Assembly (NCBI RefSeq): GCF_019956555.1
Contig: NZ_JAHBDQ010000002.1
Location: 124,001 to 188,000 of the forward strand
Origin: Pseudomonas sp. A-RE-19
GTDB lineage: Bacteria; Pseudomonadota; Gammaproteobacteria; Pseudomonadales; Pseudomonadaceae
Reading direction: 5' to 3'
Length of the DNA: 64,000 nt
In this document: piece by piece, positions 1 through 9,251 of the stretch
How the letters are laid out: each line of letters starts with the position of its first letter
Numbering within the stretch: position 1 is the stretch's first letter
The notes under the pieces: model-generated
Told to the model about the DNA's origin: nothing
The model's input: the letters and a program-made list of their open reading frames with translations, nothing else
The model's database searches: none
Program-made: the position numbers and the translations under genes

Positions 1-1065
1 CACCAGCACTTTGCCCGAGTCATGGGCGATGGACAGTTGTTGCTGTTGCTCGGCATTGAGCGGGCCGTCCAGCGAGAGCGCGATCATCCCCAACAAACCA
101 TTGAGGGGCGTGCGGATTTCATGGCTCATGTTGGCCAGGAACACCGAGCGCGCTTCCGCCATGTCCAGGGCGGTGCGGCGGGCGACTTCCAGCTCCTCGT
201 TCGATTGGCTGAGCCGGGCGTTGATTGCTTTGAGTTCGGCGGTGCGGGCCGAGACGATGTTTTCCAGTTGCCCGAGGTAGTCGGTCAGGCGGTTTTCGGC
301 GTTGCTTCGCTGCTGGATTTCGGTGGCGATGTTTTCGAACTGCTGATTGGCGACCTTGACCAGAACGCCGATTTCGTCGTTTTCATGCCCCGCTGGACAC
401 TCCAGCCACGTCGGCTCAGCGCTGCGTGGATCGCGGCCACTGAGTTCGCGGATGACCCGTACCAATGGTTTGGTCAACATCACATAGAACAGCGCCAGCA
501 GAATCCCGCTCAGCAGCAGGCTGCGCGCAAAGCCGTTGAGCAGGGTGACTTCGGCCCGGCGCAGAAAGCGGCTGCCGAAGGCATAAGTATCGACGTCCAG
601 GTGCAGGGTCCCAAGGGATTCGTCCGGCAAGTGGTCGAGGTAGAGACGGTCTTCGAACTGTCGGTTGGCGCCGAACAGGAAGTCACTGATCATCCGGTAA
701 CTGCTTTGCAGCTCCGGGCGCTTGACGCTGGCCAGCACGGTATTGTTGTTGTCGGTCAATTGCGCACCGATGATCGCCGGGGAGCGCAGCAGGCCCAGGG
801 TCAGCTCTTGGGCAAGTTCGGCGTCGATGTTGTAGGCGATGCGGGACGCGGGGTTATGGCTGATTTCCAGTAAAGACAGTATTTCACGGTTGATGGAGGC
901 GTCTTCGCTGGCATAATCGATGCCTATTTGCAGCAGGCTGAGCAGCGTGCCCAGAATGAAACCGACCAGCACTGTAAGCCTGGCTTGCTTGTACGACAGC
1001 CGGTGGCTGAACTTGATGTCCATGGGGTGTTGAACCACTTCCGTTTCCCTTCGCTGCTCAAGCAT
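1..1065 (-). CDS. Sensor histidine kinase, N-terminal part (cut by window edge)
   Basis: Read on the minus strand, the protein begins near 1065 (MLEQRR...) or at an in-frame ATG at 1023 (MDIKFSHRLSYKQ...); neither has a strong ribosome site, so the start is uncertain. A hydrophobic segment lies about 20 residues in (VLVGFILGTLLSLLQIGI), then a roughly 130-residue presumably periplasmic sensor, a second membrane segment (LLLSGILLALFYVMLTKP), a HAMP-like linker, a coiled coil, and the histidine phosphoacceptor box NMSHEIRTPLNGLLGM. The ATPase and any receiver domains lie beyond base 1. It is transcribed away from the ATPase gene at 1190. Ligand unknown. The kinase call is secure; whether it is a hybrid kinase cannot be seen. 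Confidence 0.85.
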   Translation of the reverse strand, partial: MLEQRRETEVVQHPMDIKFSHRLSYKQARLTVLVGFILGTLLSLLQIGIDYASEDASINREILSLLEISHNPASRIAYNIDAELAQELTLGLLRSPAIIGAQLTDNNNTVLASVKRPELQSSYRMISDFLFGANRQFEDRLYLDHLPDESLGTLHLDVDTYAFGSRFLRRAEVTLLNGFARSLLLSGILLALFYVMLTKPLVRVIRELSGRDPRSAEPTWLECPAGHENDEIGVLVKVANQQFENIATEIQQRSNAENRLTDYLGQLENIVSARTAELKAINARLSQSNEELEVARRTALDMAEARSVFLANMSHEIRTPLNGLLGMIALSLDGPLNAEQQQQLSIAHDSGKVLV

Positions 1066-1189
1066 AGTCGATCATCATTGCATACCGATGGTCTCGAAAA
1101 ACACCTGTGCTGGGTGTAGACCGGGCATCGGACGTTGTATTTCGTCGCTGTACCGCAATCATCACTGTGAACGTGCCCGAGGAGAAGAC

Positions 1190-2080
1190 GTGGATTCCCG
1201 ATTGAATGCTTTTCTTGAACGCGCCGACGCCGTTCTGGCCCGTATCGAGCCGCTGCTGCCGGCGCCTCGACAGGCCATCGACTGGACGCACTGTCTGGCC
1301 GCGCGCTGGCAACGCGAGGGACGCAGCGGTTTTCTGCTGCCGCTGCAAGTCAGCCTGGACACGCGTTTGTCCGACCTGATCGGCGTTGACCGGCAACTGG
1401 AACAACTGGGCCGCAACACTCAACAGTTTCTCGACGGCATGCCCGCCAACCACGCCTTGCTCTGGGGCTCGCGAGGCACCGGTAAATCGTCGCTGGTACG
1501 CGCCTTGCTGTCCGAACACGCCAAGAGCGGCCTGCGGCTGATCGAGATCGAACGTGATCACCTGGCGGACCTGCCGCGAGTGGTTGAGCAGATCGCCAAA
1601 CTGCCCCAGCGTTTCGTGCTGTTCTGCGATGACCTGTCGTTTGAATCGGGTGAGGGCGACTATCGCGTGCTCAAGAGTGTGCTGGATGGCTCCCTTGAGC
1701 AGGCGCCCGACAACGTTCTGCTGTATGCCACTTCCAACCGTCGCCATCTGGTGCCGGAAAAGGAAAGCGATAACGAAAACTGGAAAAGGGTCGATGGCGA
1801 ACTCCATCCCAATGAAGCGGTGGAAGACAAGATCGCGCTGTCGGACCGTTTTGGTCTGTGGTTGTCGTTCTATCCGTTTACTCAGGAACATTTCCTCAAC
1901 GTCGTCGAGCACTGGATCGGTCAACTGGCCGACAAGGCCGGCCTCAAGTGGCAGCGTGACGACGAGCTGGACATCCTGGCGGTGCGCTGGGCCACGGGCC
2001 GGGGTAATCGCAATGGCCGCTGCGCGTATCAATTTGCCCGCTATTGGGTCGGGCTGAAGCTGTTGGAGCACAAGGCATGA
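1190..2080 (+). CDS. DUF815-family P-loop ATPase
   Basis: The 296-residue protein has a Walker A motif (WGSRGTGKSSLV, about residue 95) and a Walker B-like strand (RFVLFCDDLSF), then an arginine-rich region (YATSNRRHLVPE), as in the DUF815 branch of AAA-type ATPases. Its cellular role is not established. I chose the GTG at 1190 because GAGGAGA sits 5-11 bases upstream; a longer frame reaching back to 1088 lacks a good ribosome site. The stop overlaps the next gene's start (ATGA), so the two are translationally coupled. The promoter must lie in the 1066-1189 gap shared with the divergent kinase gene. Confidence 0.85.
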   Translation: MDSRLNAFLERADAVLARIEPLLPAPRQAIDWTHCLAARWQREGRSGFLLPLQVSLDTRLSDLIGVDRQLEQLGRNTQQFLDGMPANHALLWGSRGTGKSSLVRALLSEHAKSGLRLIEIERDHLADLPRVVEQIAKLPQRFVLFCDDLSFESGEGDYRVLKSVLDGSLEQAPDNVLLYATSNRRHLVPEKESDNENWKRVDGELHPNEAVEDKIALSDRFGLWLSFYPFTQEHFLNVVEHWIGQLADKAGLKWQRDDELDILAVRWATGRGNRNGRCAYQFARYWVGLKLLEHKA

Positions 2081-2559
2081 TCGATTTACAAAAAAGCGGC
2101 CAGGGCCTTGAGGGCTACGGCATGCTGTGGGCGCAGCTGGAATCACTGCTGGCGGACGAGCGTGATTTTATCGCCAACGCCGCGCAATTTTCAGCGTTTC
2201 TGTTCAACCAGCTCGACGACCTGAACTGGGCCGGTTTCTACCTGAATCGCAACGAAGAACTGGTGCTTGGCCCGTTTCAGGGGCAGATCGCCTGCGTGCG
2301 GATTCCATTCGGTCGGGGCGTGTGCGGTGCGGCGGCGGCCACCTTGCAGACCCAGCGGGTTGAAGACGTACATGCGTTCCCCGGGCATATCGCCTGCGAC
2401 AGCGCCTCGAACAGTGAATTAGTGGTGCCTTTGGTCAAGGACGGTCGACTGATCGGCGTGTTGGACCTGGACAGCCCGAAACTGGCACGTTTTACCGCTG
2501 ACGATCAGGCCGGTATCGAACAGCTGGCGGCGATTTTCCTGCGCCTGACTAACTGCTGA
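2077..2559 (+). CDS. msrC: Free methionine-(R)-sulfoxide reductase (GAF domain, fRMsr)
   Basis: This single GAF-domain cytoplasmic enzyme of 160 residues would reduce free methionine-R-sulfoxide with thioredoxin or a similar donor. Cysteines fall at 73, 83 and 107 (IACVRIP, RGVCGAA, HIACDSAS). The 10- and 24-residue spacing matches the three catalytic cysteines I recall for the E. coli enzyme (84, 94, 118). The ATG overlaps the stop of the upstream ATPase gene by 4 bases. Length is normal for the family. The symbol msrC is used by homology; the coupling to a DUF815 ATPase has no functional explanation that I know of. Confidence 0.9.
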   Translation: MIDLQKSGQGLEGYGMLWAQLESLLADERDFIANAAQFSAFLFNQLDDLNWAGFYLNRNEELVLGPFQGQIACVRIPFGRGVCGAAAATLQTQRVEDVHAFPGHIACDSASNSELVVPLVKDGRLIGVLDLDSPKLARFTADDQAGIEQLAAIFLRLTNC

Positions 2560-2589
2560 TCAGGCCATCAAGCCTGCCTTGATCAGCAG
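2553..2589. repeat. 10-bp perfect inverted repeat at the 3' end of msrC
   Basis: CTGCTGATCA (2553-2562) and TGATCAGCAG (2580-2589) pair perfectly around a 17-base loop that itself contains a shorter repeat. It begins inside the last codons of the reductase gene and overlaps the 3' end of a small minus-strand frame. No T-run follows on either strand, so a classical intrinsic terminator is not shown. Confidence 0.5.
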
Positions 2590-2712
2590 GCTTGACGGGT
2601 CGACGGCATCGATCTGTCGTGGATCGAGATATTGGTTGGCGTACTGCAAGTAGATTTCGGCGTTGATGAACAGTCCGGACAGTTCACCATCGGGCATTGC
2701 AGCTTTCTCCAT
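2560..2712 (-). CDS. Small hypothetical protein or gene remnant (50 aa)
   Basis: A 50-codon frame running from ATG 2712 to TGA 2560 fills the gap between the reductase and the BvgS-like kinase gene, and it begins 35 bases beyond the kinase stop. The translation (MEKAAMPDGELSGLF..., ending LLIKAGLMA) is compositionally like real protein and resembles the C-terminal tail of a larger enzyme or binding protein, but I do not recognise it. No convincing ribosome site precedes it. It may be a short downstream member of the bvgAS-like unit or a decayed fragment. Confidence 0.35.
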   Translation of the reverse strand: MEKAAMPDGELSGLFINAEIYLQYANQYLDPRQIDAVDPSSLLIKAGLMA

Positions 2713-2746
2713 GACGATTAACTCACTGCTCAGCCTTCAAGCATAG

Positions 2747-5700
2747 TTAATGCTCCTTCATTCTGCTTTTGCCATGGCGTGCCATCTGATGTTGCAATGC
2801 CTGCTCCAGTTCAAGCATGGCGCGCTCCATGGACTTGCTGCACTCGACCACTTCCTCGTCGTGGAGCACCTCATGGCAGGCTTTTTCGAGCGCCTCGCAG
2901 GTGTCGATCAGTCGAGAGGCCTGGACAATTCTGGCGGCGCCTTTGATTTTATGGGCCATGTCGAGAAGTGATTGGCGGTCATTCGACGGGGACAACGCCA
3001 TCAGCGCCTGTCGGTCCAGGCGATTGCTGTTCAGCAGCTCGGTCAACAATCGCTGGTTCAGTGTCGGGTTGCCACCGGTCAACAGGTGCAGCCCCTCCAG
3101 ACTGAAGGCCGGGTTGTGGACCGTCGGCGTAATGCCTGCAATCCATCGGCTCAAGGCAGTCAGGCTGAGGGGTTTAAACAAGCAATCGTCCATTCCGGCC
3201 TGTTTGCAGCGCTGTCTTTCTTCCGGCTGCGCGTTGGCAGTGAAACCCAGAACGGTACAGGGAGGGCGCTGCATGTGTTGTTCATGCTGGCGAATGGCAC
3301 GGGCCAGGTCATAGCCATTCATGATCGGCATGTTGCAATCGGCAATCACCAGGTCGAATGGCTCACTTTTCCAGGCCTTGAATCCCGCCTCGCCATCCGG
3401 TGCGACACTGAACCGATGCCCCAGAAACTCCAGTTGCTGACACATGAGCAAGCGATTGGCCGGGTGATCATCGACCACCAGAACGTTAAAGGGGGCTGCG
3501 CTCGGATGGATTGGCGGCTCGGCAAGTTCGGGCATCCGTTCCGGTGACAGAGTTGCCAGGTTCAATGAGACCCGGACCTGAGTGCCACCCCCCGGCTGAC
3601 TGCTCAACTGCAGGTCGCCGCCCATCATTTCGCATAGATGGCGGCTGATCACCAGGCCTAACCCCGCACCGCCTCTTGGCGGCTGCCCAGGGTGATCGGC
3701 CTGGGCGAAAGGTTCGAACAGTCGCTGTTGATCCTGCTCGCTGATCCCTACGCCGCTGTCCTCGACCTGCAACTGCAACTGGACCCGGTCGGGATCGTCG
3801 ACGGGATGCAGTTCAACGCTGATCCTGACCTGGCCCTGTTGCGTAAACTTGATCGCATTGCTGACGAGATTGGACAGCACTTGCTTGAAGCGCATCGGGT
3901 CCAATACAACATCGATCGCCGGTTTGGCGGGACTGAACTCCAATAACAGGCCCAGATTTTTCTGCCGGGCCAGCCCATCGAAGATTCGCACCACCGACGC
4001 CACGGTTTCATCCAGCTTGACCCGTTCCGGGCTCAGGCTCAGATGCCCGGATTCAATACGCGCAATATCGAGAATATCCCCGATCAGTTCCAGCAGGTCT
4101 TTGGCCGAGTTGTACGCGACGTCGATGGCCGGTCGATCCGGGTGGCCGTGATCGATCCGTTTGAGTGTCAGTTCGAGCATGCCGATGATCGCATTCATGG
4201 GCGTGCGGATCTCATGGCTCATGGTTGCCAGAAAGGTGCTTTTAGCTCTGTTGGCCTCATCGGCGCGCTCTTTCGCCGCGCGCAGCTCATCGAACAATTG
4301 CCGCCGTTCGCTGATGTCGATCCAGCCACCAATGATGCCTTGCACCTCACCGCTCGAGTCTCGATAGGGAAGAATCCAGTGGTAGATCGTCAGCGTGCGG
4401 CTGCCGATGTGCAAAGGGCGATCAAGAACCAGCGGTGTGTCCTCGGCCATGACGCGCTGGTAGTCCGACTGATATTCCCGTGCTTCGAAAACGTTGCTCA
4501 GGGCGCCTTGCATGACACCTTTACCAATCACGTCTTCGCGTCTCGCGCAGAACGTTTCCAGGTAGCTGTCGTTACAGCTTTTCAGTAAACCCTGACGATC
4601 ACGCACGTAAATGGGATGGGGCGTGCCGTTGACCAGCGATCCCATGAACTCCAATTGATCGCTCAATGCCCGTTCGGCCGCCTGGCGCTGTTTGATCTGG
4701 CGACGCATGTAAGCGTTCCAGGCAACGGAAATCAGCAGCAACACGCCGGCACCGATAACGATCTGATAGAACACCCGGTGATAGTTGCGCCAGGTATTTT
4801 GCGAAGCTGCCGAATAGCCACGCCAGCGGTTGTTAATGATGCCCAGCTCTTCCGGTGCGATGCTCAACAGGGCCTTGTCGAGGATGGAACTCAGTTCTTT
4901 GGCATCGCGCCCGGTCGCCAGGGAAAACGCCGCCTGTTGGGTGCCGATGGTGGTGCTGATTTGCAGTGAATGCTTGAAGATCTGTGACGAGATGAAATAG
5001 TTGGCGATCACCAGTGAGGTGGCCGCTCCCTCTACCCGGCCATCGGCGAGCAACTCCACGGCACTGAATGTATCAGGGGTTTCAATCAGGTTGATCTGCG
5101 GAAACTCGCTACGCAGGTATTCCACCAGTGGATTGCCTTGGGCGATCGCCAGGCGTTTGTCCTGCAGTTGTGCAAGGTTCGTCGGGCTGCCGGCCGTTTT
5201 GCGTGTCAGCAGGACAAAGGAGTTTTCCAGATAAGGACGGCTGAAGCTCAAGGTCGTTTCACGTTGGGCGCTGGGGAGCAGGGACGCGATCAGGTCGGCC
5301 TTGTGGATATTGATCTGTTCGATCATCTCGTCGTCGCTTCGGCTGCGCTGAATCTCGAACCGTAAACCGGTGCGCAATCTGATCAATTCGAGCAGGTCAG
5401 CTGTAACGCCACGAAAGTTGCCGTCGCCGTCGAAAAACGTCAGCGGTGCAAACGCTTCATTGACTACGACACGAACCTGCGGATGTTGCGCCAGCCAGCG
5501 TTCTTCGCGGTGAGTGAGTTGCAGTTTTTGATCGGTGAGAAGAATGTCGCTGCCGGCACTCCAGCGTTTGGCAATGTTTTCTCGCTCGCTGGTGGGGATG
5601 GCCTTGAGTACCGCATTGATGATGCCGAGCAGATCCGGGTTGTCCTTATGCACGGCGAAGCTGAAGCCGTGGGTCTCGTGCTGACCGAAGTTGGCCATGC

Positions 5701-6391
5701 GGATATTGTTCAGATACCCCTTGTTGATCATGTAATGGGTCGAGATGGTGTCACCGAGAAAAACGTCAGCCTGGTCAAAGGCCACCGCGTTGATTGCATT
5801 CTGATAGGACGGGTAAGAGGTGATGATCGCTTTCGGATACAGCGCTCTGACTTCCTCCAGAGGCAGATAGTGATACACCATGCTCAACCGCATGCCGGCA
5901 AGACCGTCGCTCAGGGACCTGGTTTCGCCTTCGCGTGTCACCAGTACGGGTTGATCCACCGCGTAAGGCGTGGACAGCACAATATCGGTATTGTCGGCCT
6001 CGTACCCATTGGCGGTGCCGAGCATGTCGACCTCGCCTTTTTCCAGCGCCTCGATCGCGGCGCCTCGGGAGGCGAAGCGCTGAATCTTGACGGGCAACCC
6101 CGTCGTCTTGCCAAGGATGCCGGCATAATCGGCGGTAAAACCTTCATAGTCGTGGCCGCTGAGGGTCAGGTCGAAAGGAGGATAATCCGGGGCCGAGGCG
6201 CCCAGGATCAATTCACGTTTGTTTCTAATCCATTGTCGTTGTGAGGCATCCAGTTGGACTTCCATGTTCCCGGCTGTTGAGCGACTCAGCAGGGTGTAGT
6301 TTTCGCTGGCCGTCTGTGCCGCGAGCACCGAGGTGCTCAGACATAAACCCATGGCCATGAGTATCAGATAATCCTTCAAACGACTGGGCAT
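2747..6391 (-). CDS. BvgS/EvgS-like hybrid sensor histidine kinase
   Basis: The 1214-residue unorthodox phosphorelay kinase has these parts in order: a signal peptide; two tandem periplasmic solute-binding (SBP_bac_3/VFT) domains at about 45-275 and 285-520; a membrane helix (FYQIVIGAGVLLLISVAW); a PAS domain; a histidine box (TMSHEIRTPMNAIIGM); an ATPase domain (N-box SNLVSNAIKFT, G-box DSGVGISE); a receiver with phospho-Asp in IADCNMPIMNG; and a C-terminal HPt with MAHKIKGAARI. All relay residues are present. A GTG at 6403 would overlap the regulator's stop; I prefer ATG 6391, which starts a clean signal peptide after GAGAG. It is co-transcribed with the BvgA-like regulator. Ligand and regulon unknown. 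Confidence 0.92.
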   Translation of the reverse strand: MPSRLKDYLILMAMGLCLSTSVLAAQTASENYTLLSRSTAGNMEVQLDASQRQWIRNKRELILGASAPDYPPFDLTLSGHDYEGFTADYAGILGKTTGLPVKIQRFASRGAAIEALEKGEVDMLGTANGYEADNTDIVLSTPYAVDQPVLVTREGETRSLSDGLAGMRLSMVYHYLPLEEVRALYPKAIITSYPSYQNAINAVAFDQADVFLGDTISTHYMINKGYLNNIRMANFGQHETHGFSFAVHKDNPDLLGIINAVLKAIPTSERENIAKRWSAGSDILLTDQKLQLTHREERWLAQHPQVRVVVNEAFAPLTFFDGDGNFRGVTADLLELIRLRTGLRFEIQRSRSDDEMIEQINIHKADLIASLLPSAQRETTLSFSRPYLENSFVLLTRKTAGSPTNLAQLQDKRLAIAQGNPLVEYLRSEFPQINLIETPDTFSAVELLADGRVEGAATSLVIANYFISSQIFKHSLQISTTIGTQQAAFSLATGRDAKELSSILDKALLSIAPEELGIINNRWRGYSAASQNTWRNYHRVFYQIVIGAGVLLLISVAWNAYMRRQIKQRQAAERALSDQLEFMGSLVNGTPHPIYVRDRQGLLKSCNDSYLETFCARREDVIGKGVMQGALSNVFEAREYQSDYQRVMAEDTPLVLDRPLHIGSRTLTIYHWILPYRDSSGEVQGIIGGWIDISERRQLFDELRAAKERADEANRAKSTFLATMSHEIRTPMNAIIGMLELTLKRIDHGHPDRPAIDVAYNSAKDLLELIGDILDIARIESGHLSLSPERVKLDETVASVVRIFDGLARQKNLGLLLEFSPAKPAIDVVLDPMRFKQVLSNLVSNAIKFTQQGQVRISVELHPVDDPDRVQLQLQVEDSGVGISEQDQQRLFEPFAQADHPGQPPRGGAGLGLVISRHLCEMMGGDLQLSSQPGGGTQVRVSLNLATLSPERMPELAEPPIHPSAAPFNVLVVDDHPANRLLMCQQLEFLGHRFSVAPDGEAGFKAWKSEPFDLVIADCNMPIMNGYDLARAIRQHEQHMQRPPCTVLGFTANAQPEERQRCKQAGMDDCLFKPLSLTALSRWIAGITPTVHNPAFSLEGLHLLTGGNPTLNQRLLTELLNSNRLDRQALMALSPSNDRQSLLDMAHKIKGAARIVQASRLIDTCEALEKACHEVLHDEEVVECSKSMERAMLELEQALQHQMARHGKSRMKEH

Positions 6392-6399
6392 CCTTTCTC

Positions 6400-7026
6400 T
6401 CACACTAATGCGTTACGTTTTGCCATATCGATGAGTTCAACCAGGGATTTGGCTTTGAGTTTTTGCATGAGTCGTTTTTTATAGGTGCTGACCGTCTTGT
6501 TACTAAGAAACATGCCCTTGGCAATTTCCTTGTTGGTGCGACCTTGGGCAAAAAGTTGTAATACCATCAGCTCTCGATCGTTAACGGATTTAAATAGCTC
6601 CAGGTCTGCCCACCGTGGGTCATCATTGCGAACCGGATTCAAGGCTTGGCTCGGGAAATAGTTGTAACCTGATAAGACTGCTTTGATCGCGCTCACCAGT
6701 TCACTCAGATCTTCCTGTTTGCATACATATCCCGATGCTCCGGATTGCATGCAGCGGATACCGAAGAGTGTCGGGCTTTGTGCGGTGAGTACCAGTGTTT
6801 TCAGTGGGGTGCTCATTGCATTGAAACGGGAGAGAACTTCGAGCCCATCGAGCTTCGGAATACTGATGTCGAGAATGATAAGGTCGGGCATGCATTCGCG
6901 AACCATCTGCATCGCATCGACCCCATTATCAGTTTCGCCGACGACTTTATAACCTTCATGTTCCAACAGCATTCGAACGGCAAGGCGAATGACGGGGTGA
7001 TCGTCGATAATAAAAACGGAGTTCAT
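6400..7026 (-). CDS. BvgA/EvgA-like response regulator (REC-LuxR HTH)
   Basis: This 208-residue regulator has an N-terminal receiver (SVFIIDDHPVIRLAV; phospho-Asp in LIILDISIPKLDG; conserved Lys in GYVCKQED) and a C-terminal LuxR-type helix-turn-helix (ELMVLQLFAQGRTNKEIAKGMFLSNKTVSTYKKRLMQKL). The frame extends 12 codons upstream, but the receiver begins naturally at ATG 7026. Its stop lies within a few bases of the kinase start, so the two form a coupled pair and the kinase is its presumed partner. The preceding 250 bases are clearly AT-richer than the rest of the window. Confidence 0.92.
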   Translation of the reverse strand: MNSVFIIDDHPVIRLAVRMLLEHEGYKVVGETDNGVDAMQMVRECMPDLIILDISIPKLDGLEVLSRFNAMSTPLKTLVLTAQSPTLFGIRCMQSGASGYVCKQEDLSELVSAIKAVLSGYNYFPSQALNPVRNDDPRWADLELFKSVNDRELMVLQLFAQGRTNKEIAKGMFLSNKTVSTYKKRLMQKLKAKSLVELIDMAKRNALV

Positions 7027-7280
7027 AATAAAATCCCATACGTACACAAATAAAGCGAGCACCTTAGCTCAGATAGTTGAGGGGGCGCATGAACTGACGG
7101 GGCTATAGCAGCAATATAGGAAAAGTCCTACAACAGAAAAAGAGTCGGCCTACGTGTCAATTAGATTTTGAATGAGGAAGGGTAAAAAGGCGACAGGTGT
7201 AGTCAAAGGTCTGAAAGCGTTTAATTATAAGTTTCTATTTTTATTCGGTTCCGGTTTTTAGTGTGTTCAGGTTTCGTAGT
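7027..7280. other. AT-rich intergenic region upstream of the BvgAS-like pair
   Basis: These 254 bases have no convincing frame and are visibly poorer in G and C than flanking genes. They must hold the promoter of the minus-strand regulator gene at 7026. I see no operator or hairpin that I can name. Confidence 0.5.
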
Positions 7281-7685
7281 TTATTGTGATGCCAAGGTCA
7301 ATAGCTTTCTAAAGTCCGATTGTTTCAATGGCTTGATCAAGTAACCCAGCAAGGGTAGTTCATGTGCGTACGCCACTTTTTTAAGTTCGTCCAGTTCATG
7401 GGATGTCAGGCTGCTCAGAAGTATGGCTTGCCTGATCATTCCCCGGTGACTGGCGTACTCGATCAAATCAAGTCCTGGAAGGTCAGGCAGGCATTGGTCG
7501 CACAGAAGAATATCGAACGGTTGCGAAGCCTTGAGCATTTGTTGCAAGGCGCCTTCGGCACTGTCAGTGGCGGTCAGTTGGGTGAAGCCGTAACTCTCTA
7601 GCAGGTATTGAGTCGCTCTTAGCTGAAAAGGATGATCTTCCACCAGCAAGATGCGCCAGTCGTGTTTGAACATAGGGTTTTTCAT
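7281..7685 (-). CDS. Stand-alone receiver-domain protein
   Basis: The product is 134 residues of receiver domain only: acidic pair in ILLVEDHPFQ, phospho-Asp in ILLCDQCLPDLPG, Ser/Thr switch in AILLSSLTS, and conserved Lys in GYLIKPLKQ. There is no output domain, so it could act as a phosphate sink, a relay intermediate or a protein-interaction switch. I chose ATG 7685 (MKNPMFKHDW) after GACGAGAG; an 18-codon extension to 7739 looks non-coding. It lies downstream of the BvgAS-like pair's promoter region in the same orientation and may belong to that circuit; this is inference. Confidence 0.85.
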   Translation of the reverse strand: MKNPMFKHDWRILLVEDHPFQLRATQYLLESYGFTQLTATDSAEGALQQMLKASQPFDILLCDQCLPDLPGLDLIEYASHRGMIRQAILLSSLTSHELDELKKVAYAHELPLLGYLIKPLKQSDFRKLLTLASQ

Positions 7686-7809
7686 GCTCTCGTCTGCCGA
7701 GCGGTGGGAGCGTGATTGTTTCACGGCAAGTCCGAGCAATCGATCAGCCGGCTCTGCACAGTGTGTAGGGCAATTCTGTCGAGGTTGAAATACAAGTGAG
7801 TATCGAATT

Positions 7810-7855
7810 CGATCAGCCGTTCAGGTCCTGACACGGCTGATCGATACGTTTTTTA
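7810..7855. terminator. Terminator-like hairpin with T-run
   Basis: CGATCAGCCG (7810-7819) and CGGCTGATCG (7834-7843) pair around a 14-base loop, and six T residues follow on the plus strand (7850-7855). It lies just beyond the stop of the minus-strand dGTPase gene. The T-run is on the plus side, so it would stop plus-strand reading best; its use by the dGTPase transcript is uncertain. Confidence 0.5.
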
Positions 7856-9184
7856 TCCGTGGCTGGATCGCCCCGTCATTTCCAGTGCCATTTCGCTGGC
7901 ATAGCTGTCGGTCATGCCGGCGATGAAATCAATCATGCGCAAGAATGCGGTGTGTAAAGGGCCGTGAGGGTCGGGAGCGTTGTTGCCCAGCAGATCGAGT
8001 ATGCGGCGATGCTTGAAGGATGGCGTACGACCGTTATGCTGTTCCAGCGCCGCGCCGCAAAAGGCATTGAGCAGAATTTCCAGGGTGGTATAGGCGCCGA
8101 TTTCGTGAAGCGTTTTACGCTTGTCCTGGAAGATTTTTTTGCGCGCCATGTCCTTGGCGTTCAAGACGCAACGCTTGGCAGGACCATGCATGTGTTCCAC
8201 CAGATCACCCGGTAGCGTGCCGGCGAGCAACGCGTCCTGTTGCTCGACGAAGGCTCGGGCCGCTGCGTTGGTCAGGTGTTCGATGGCTTTGCCCCGCAGG
8301 ATCGCCAGCTTACGTCGACGCGAGTCCTGTGGGCCGAGTTGGCGATAGGTCTCCGGAAGATCGTCGCCCACCAGGTCCAGCAGCAGGGATTCGACTTCGG
8401 CGTACTCCAACAGCTCCATCTCGAGGCCATCTTCCAGATCGATCAGCGCATAGCAGATGTCGTCGGCGGCCTCCATCAGATACACCAGTGGGTGGCGCGC
8501 CCAGCGCTGTTCTTCCAGTTGTGGCAGGCCGAGTTTATGCGCGATCTGTTCCAGCAGCGGCAGTTCGCTCTGATAGCAGCCGAACTTGTGCTTTTTGTAG
8601 CCCAATGAGTCGGCGTGCCGAGCGGTCCATGGGTATTTCAGGTAGGTGCCCAAGGTCGCGTAGGTCAGCCGGGTTCCTCCTTCGAACTGATGGTATTCAA
8701 GCTGGGTGAGCACACGGAAGCCTTGGGCATTGCCTTCGAAATTGAGGAAGTCATTGCGTTCGACTTCACTCATGGCATCCAGCCAGCCACGCCCGGCGGC
8801 CTGCTGAAACCAGTGGCGGATCGCGTCTTCGCCGGAGTGGCCGAAGGGTGGATTGCCAATGTCATGGGCCAGGCAAGCCGATTGCACCACCATCCCCAGG
8901 TCGCTCGGCTCGCACCAGTCGGGCAGGGCGCTGCGGATGGTTTCACCCACACGCATGCCCAGCGAGCGGCCGACGCAGCTGACTTCCAGCGAGTGGGTCA
9001 GCCGCGTGTGGATGTGATCGTTGCTGGAGACCGGATGGACCTGGGTCTTGCGCCCGAGACGGCGAAACGCGCCCGAGAAAATGATGCGGTCGTGGTCTTT
9101 ATGGAAAGGGCTGCGGCCGAGTTCTTCCGGGCTGTGCACAGGCTTTCCGAGGCGTTCGCGGGTAAGCAGGGTTTGCCAATCCAA
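7853..9184 (-). CDS. dgt: Deoxyguanosinetriphosphate triphosphohydrolase-like protein
   Basis: The 443-residue HD-domain phosphohydrolase would hydrolyse dNTPs to the deoxynucleoside plus tripolyphosphate in the cytoplasm. Metal-binding residues are visible in [18 protein letters not shown] and in the HD pair [18 protein letters not shown]; the N-terminal [12 protein letters not shown] is also typical. The frame opens with TTG at 9184 ([13 protein letters not shown]) after GGAG, and I see no better ATG upstream. Length agrees with the type 2/3 dGTPase-like family. It appears monocistronic. Exact substrate preference cannot be told from sequence. Confidence 0.93.
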   Translation of the reverse strand: MDWQTLLTRERLGKPVHSPEELGRSPFHKDHDRIIFSGAFRRLGRKTQVHPVSSNDHIHTRLTHSLEVSCVGRSLGMRVGETIRSALPDWCEPSDLGMVVQSACLAHDIGNPPFGHSGEDAIRHWFQQAAGRGWLDAMSEVERNDFLNFEGNAQGFRVLTQLEYHQFEGGTRLTYATLGTYLKYPWTARHADSLGYKKHKFGCYQSELPLLEQIAHKLGLPQLEEQRWARHPLVYLMEAADDICYALIDLEDGLEMELLEYAEVESLLLDLVGDDLPETYRQLGPQDSRRRKLAILRGKAIEHLTNAAARAFVEQQDALLAGTLPGDLVEHMHGPAKRCVLNAKDMARKKIFQDKRKTLHEIGAYTTLEILLNAFCGAALEQHNGRTPSFKHRRILDLLGNNAPDPHGPLHTAFLRMIDFIAGMTDSYASEMALEMTGRSSHG

Positions 9185-9251
9185 GGCTGGTTTCTCCGTC
9201 AGGTGACTGATCCCCTAGCTTCCCGGTTCAAGCGGATCCCTGCAAGGAGAA

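Noticed and set aside
22..873. 283-codon plus-strand frame at the left edge
   Set aside because: The minus strand encodes a histidine kinase with intact H-box across the same bases.
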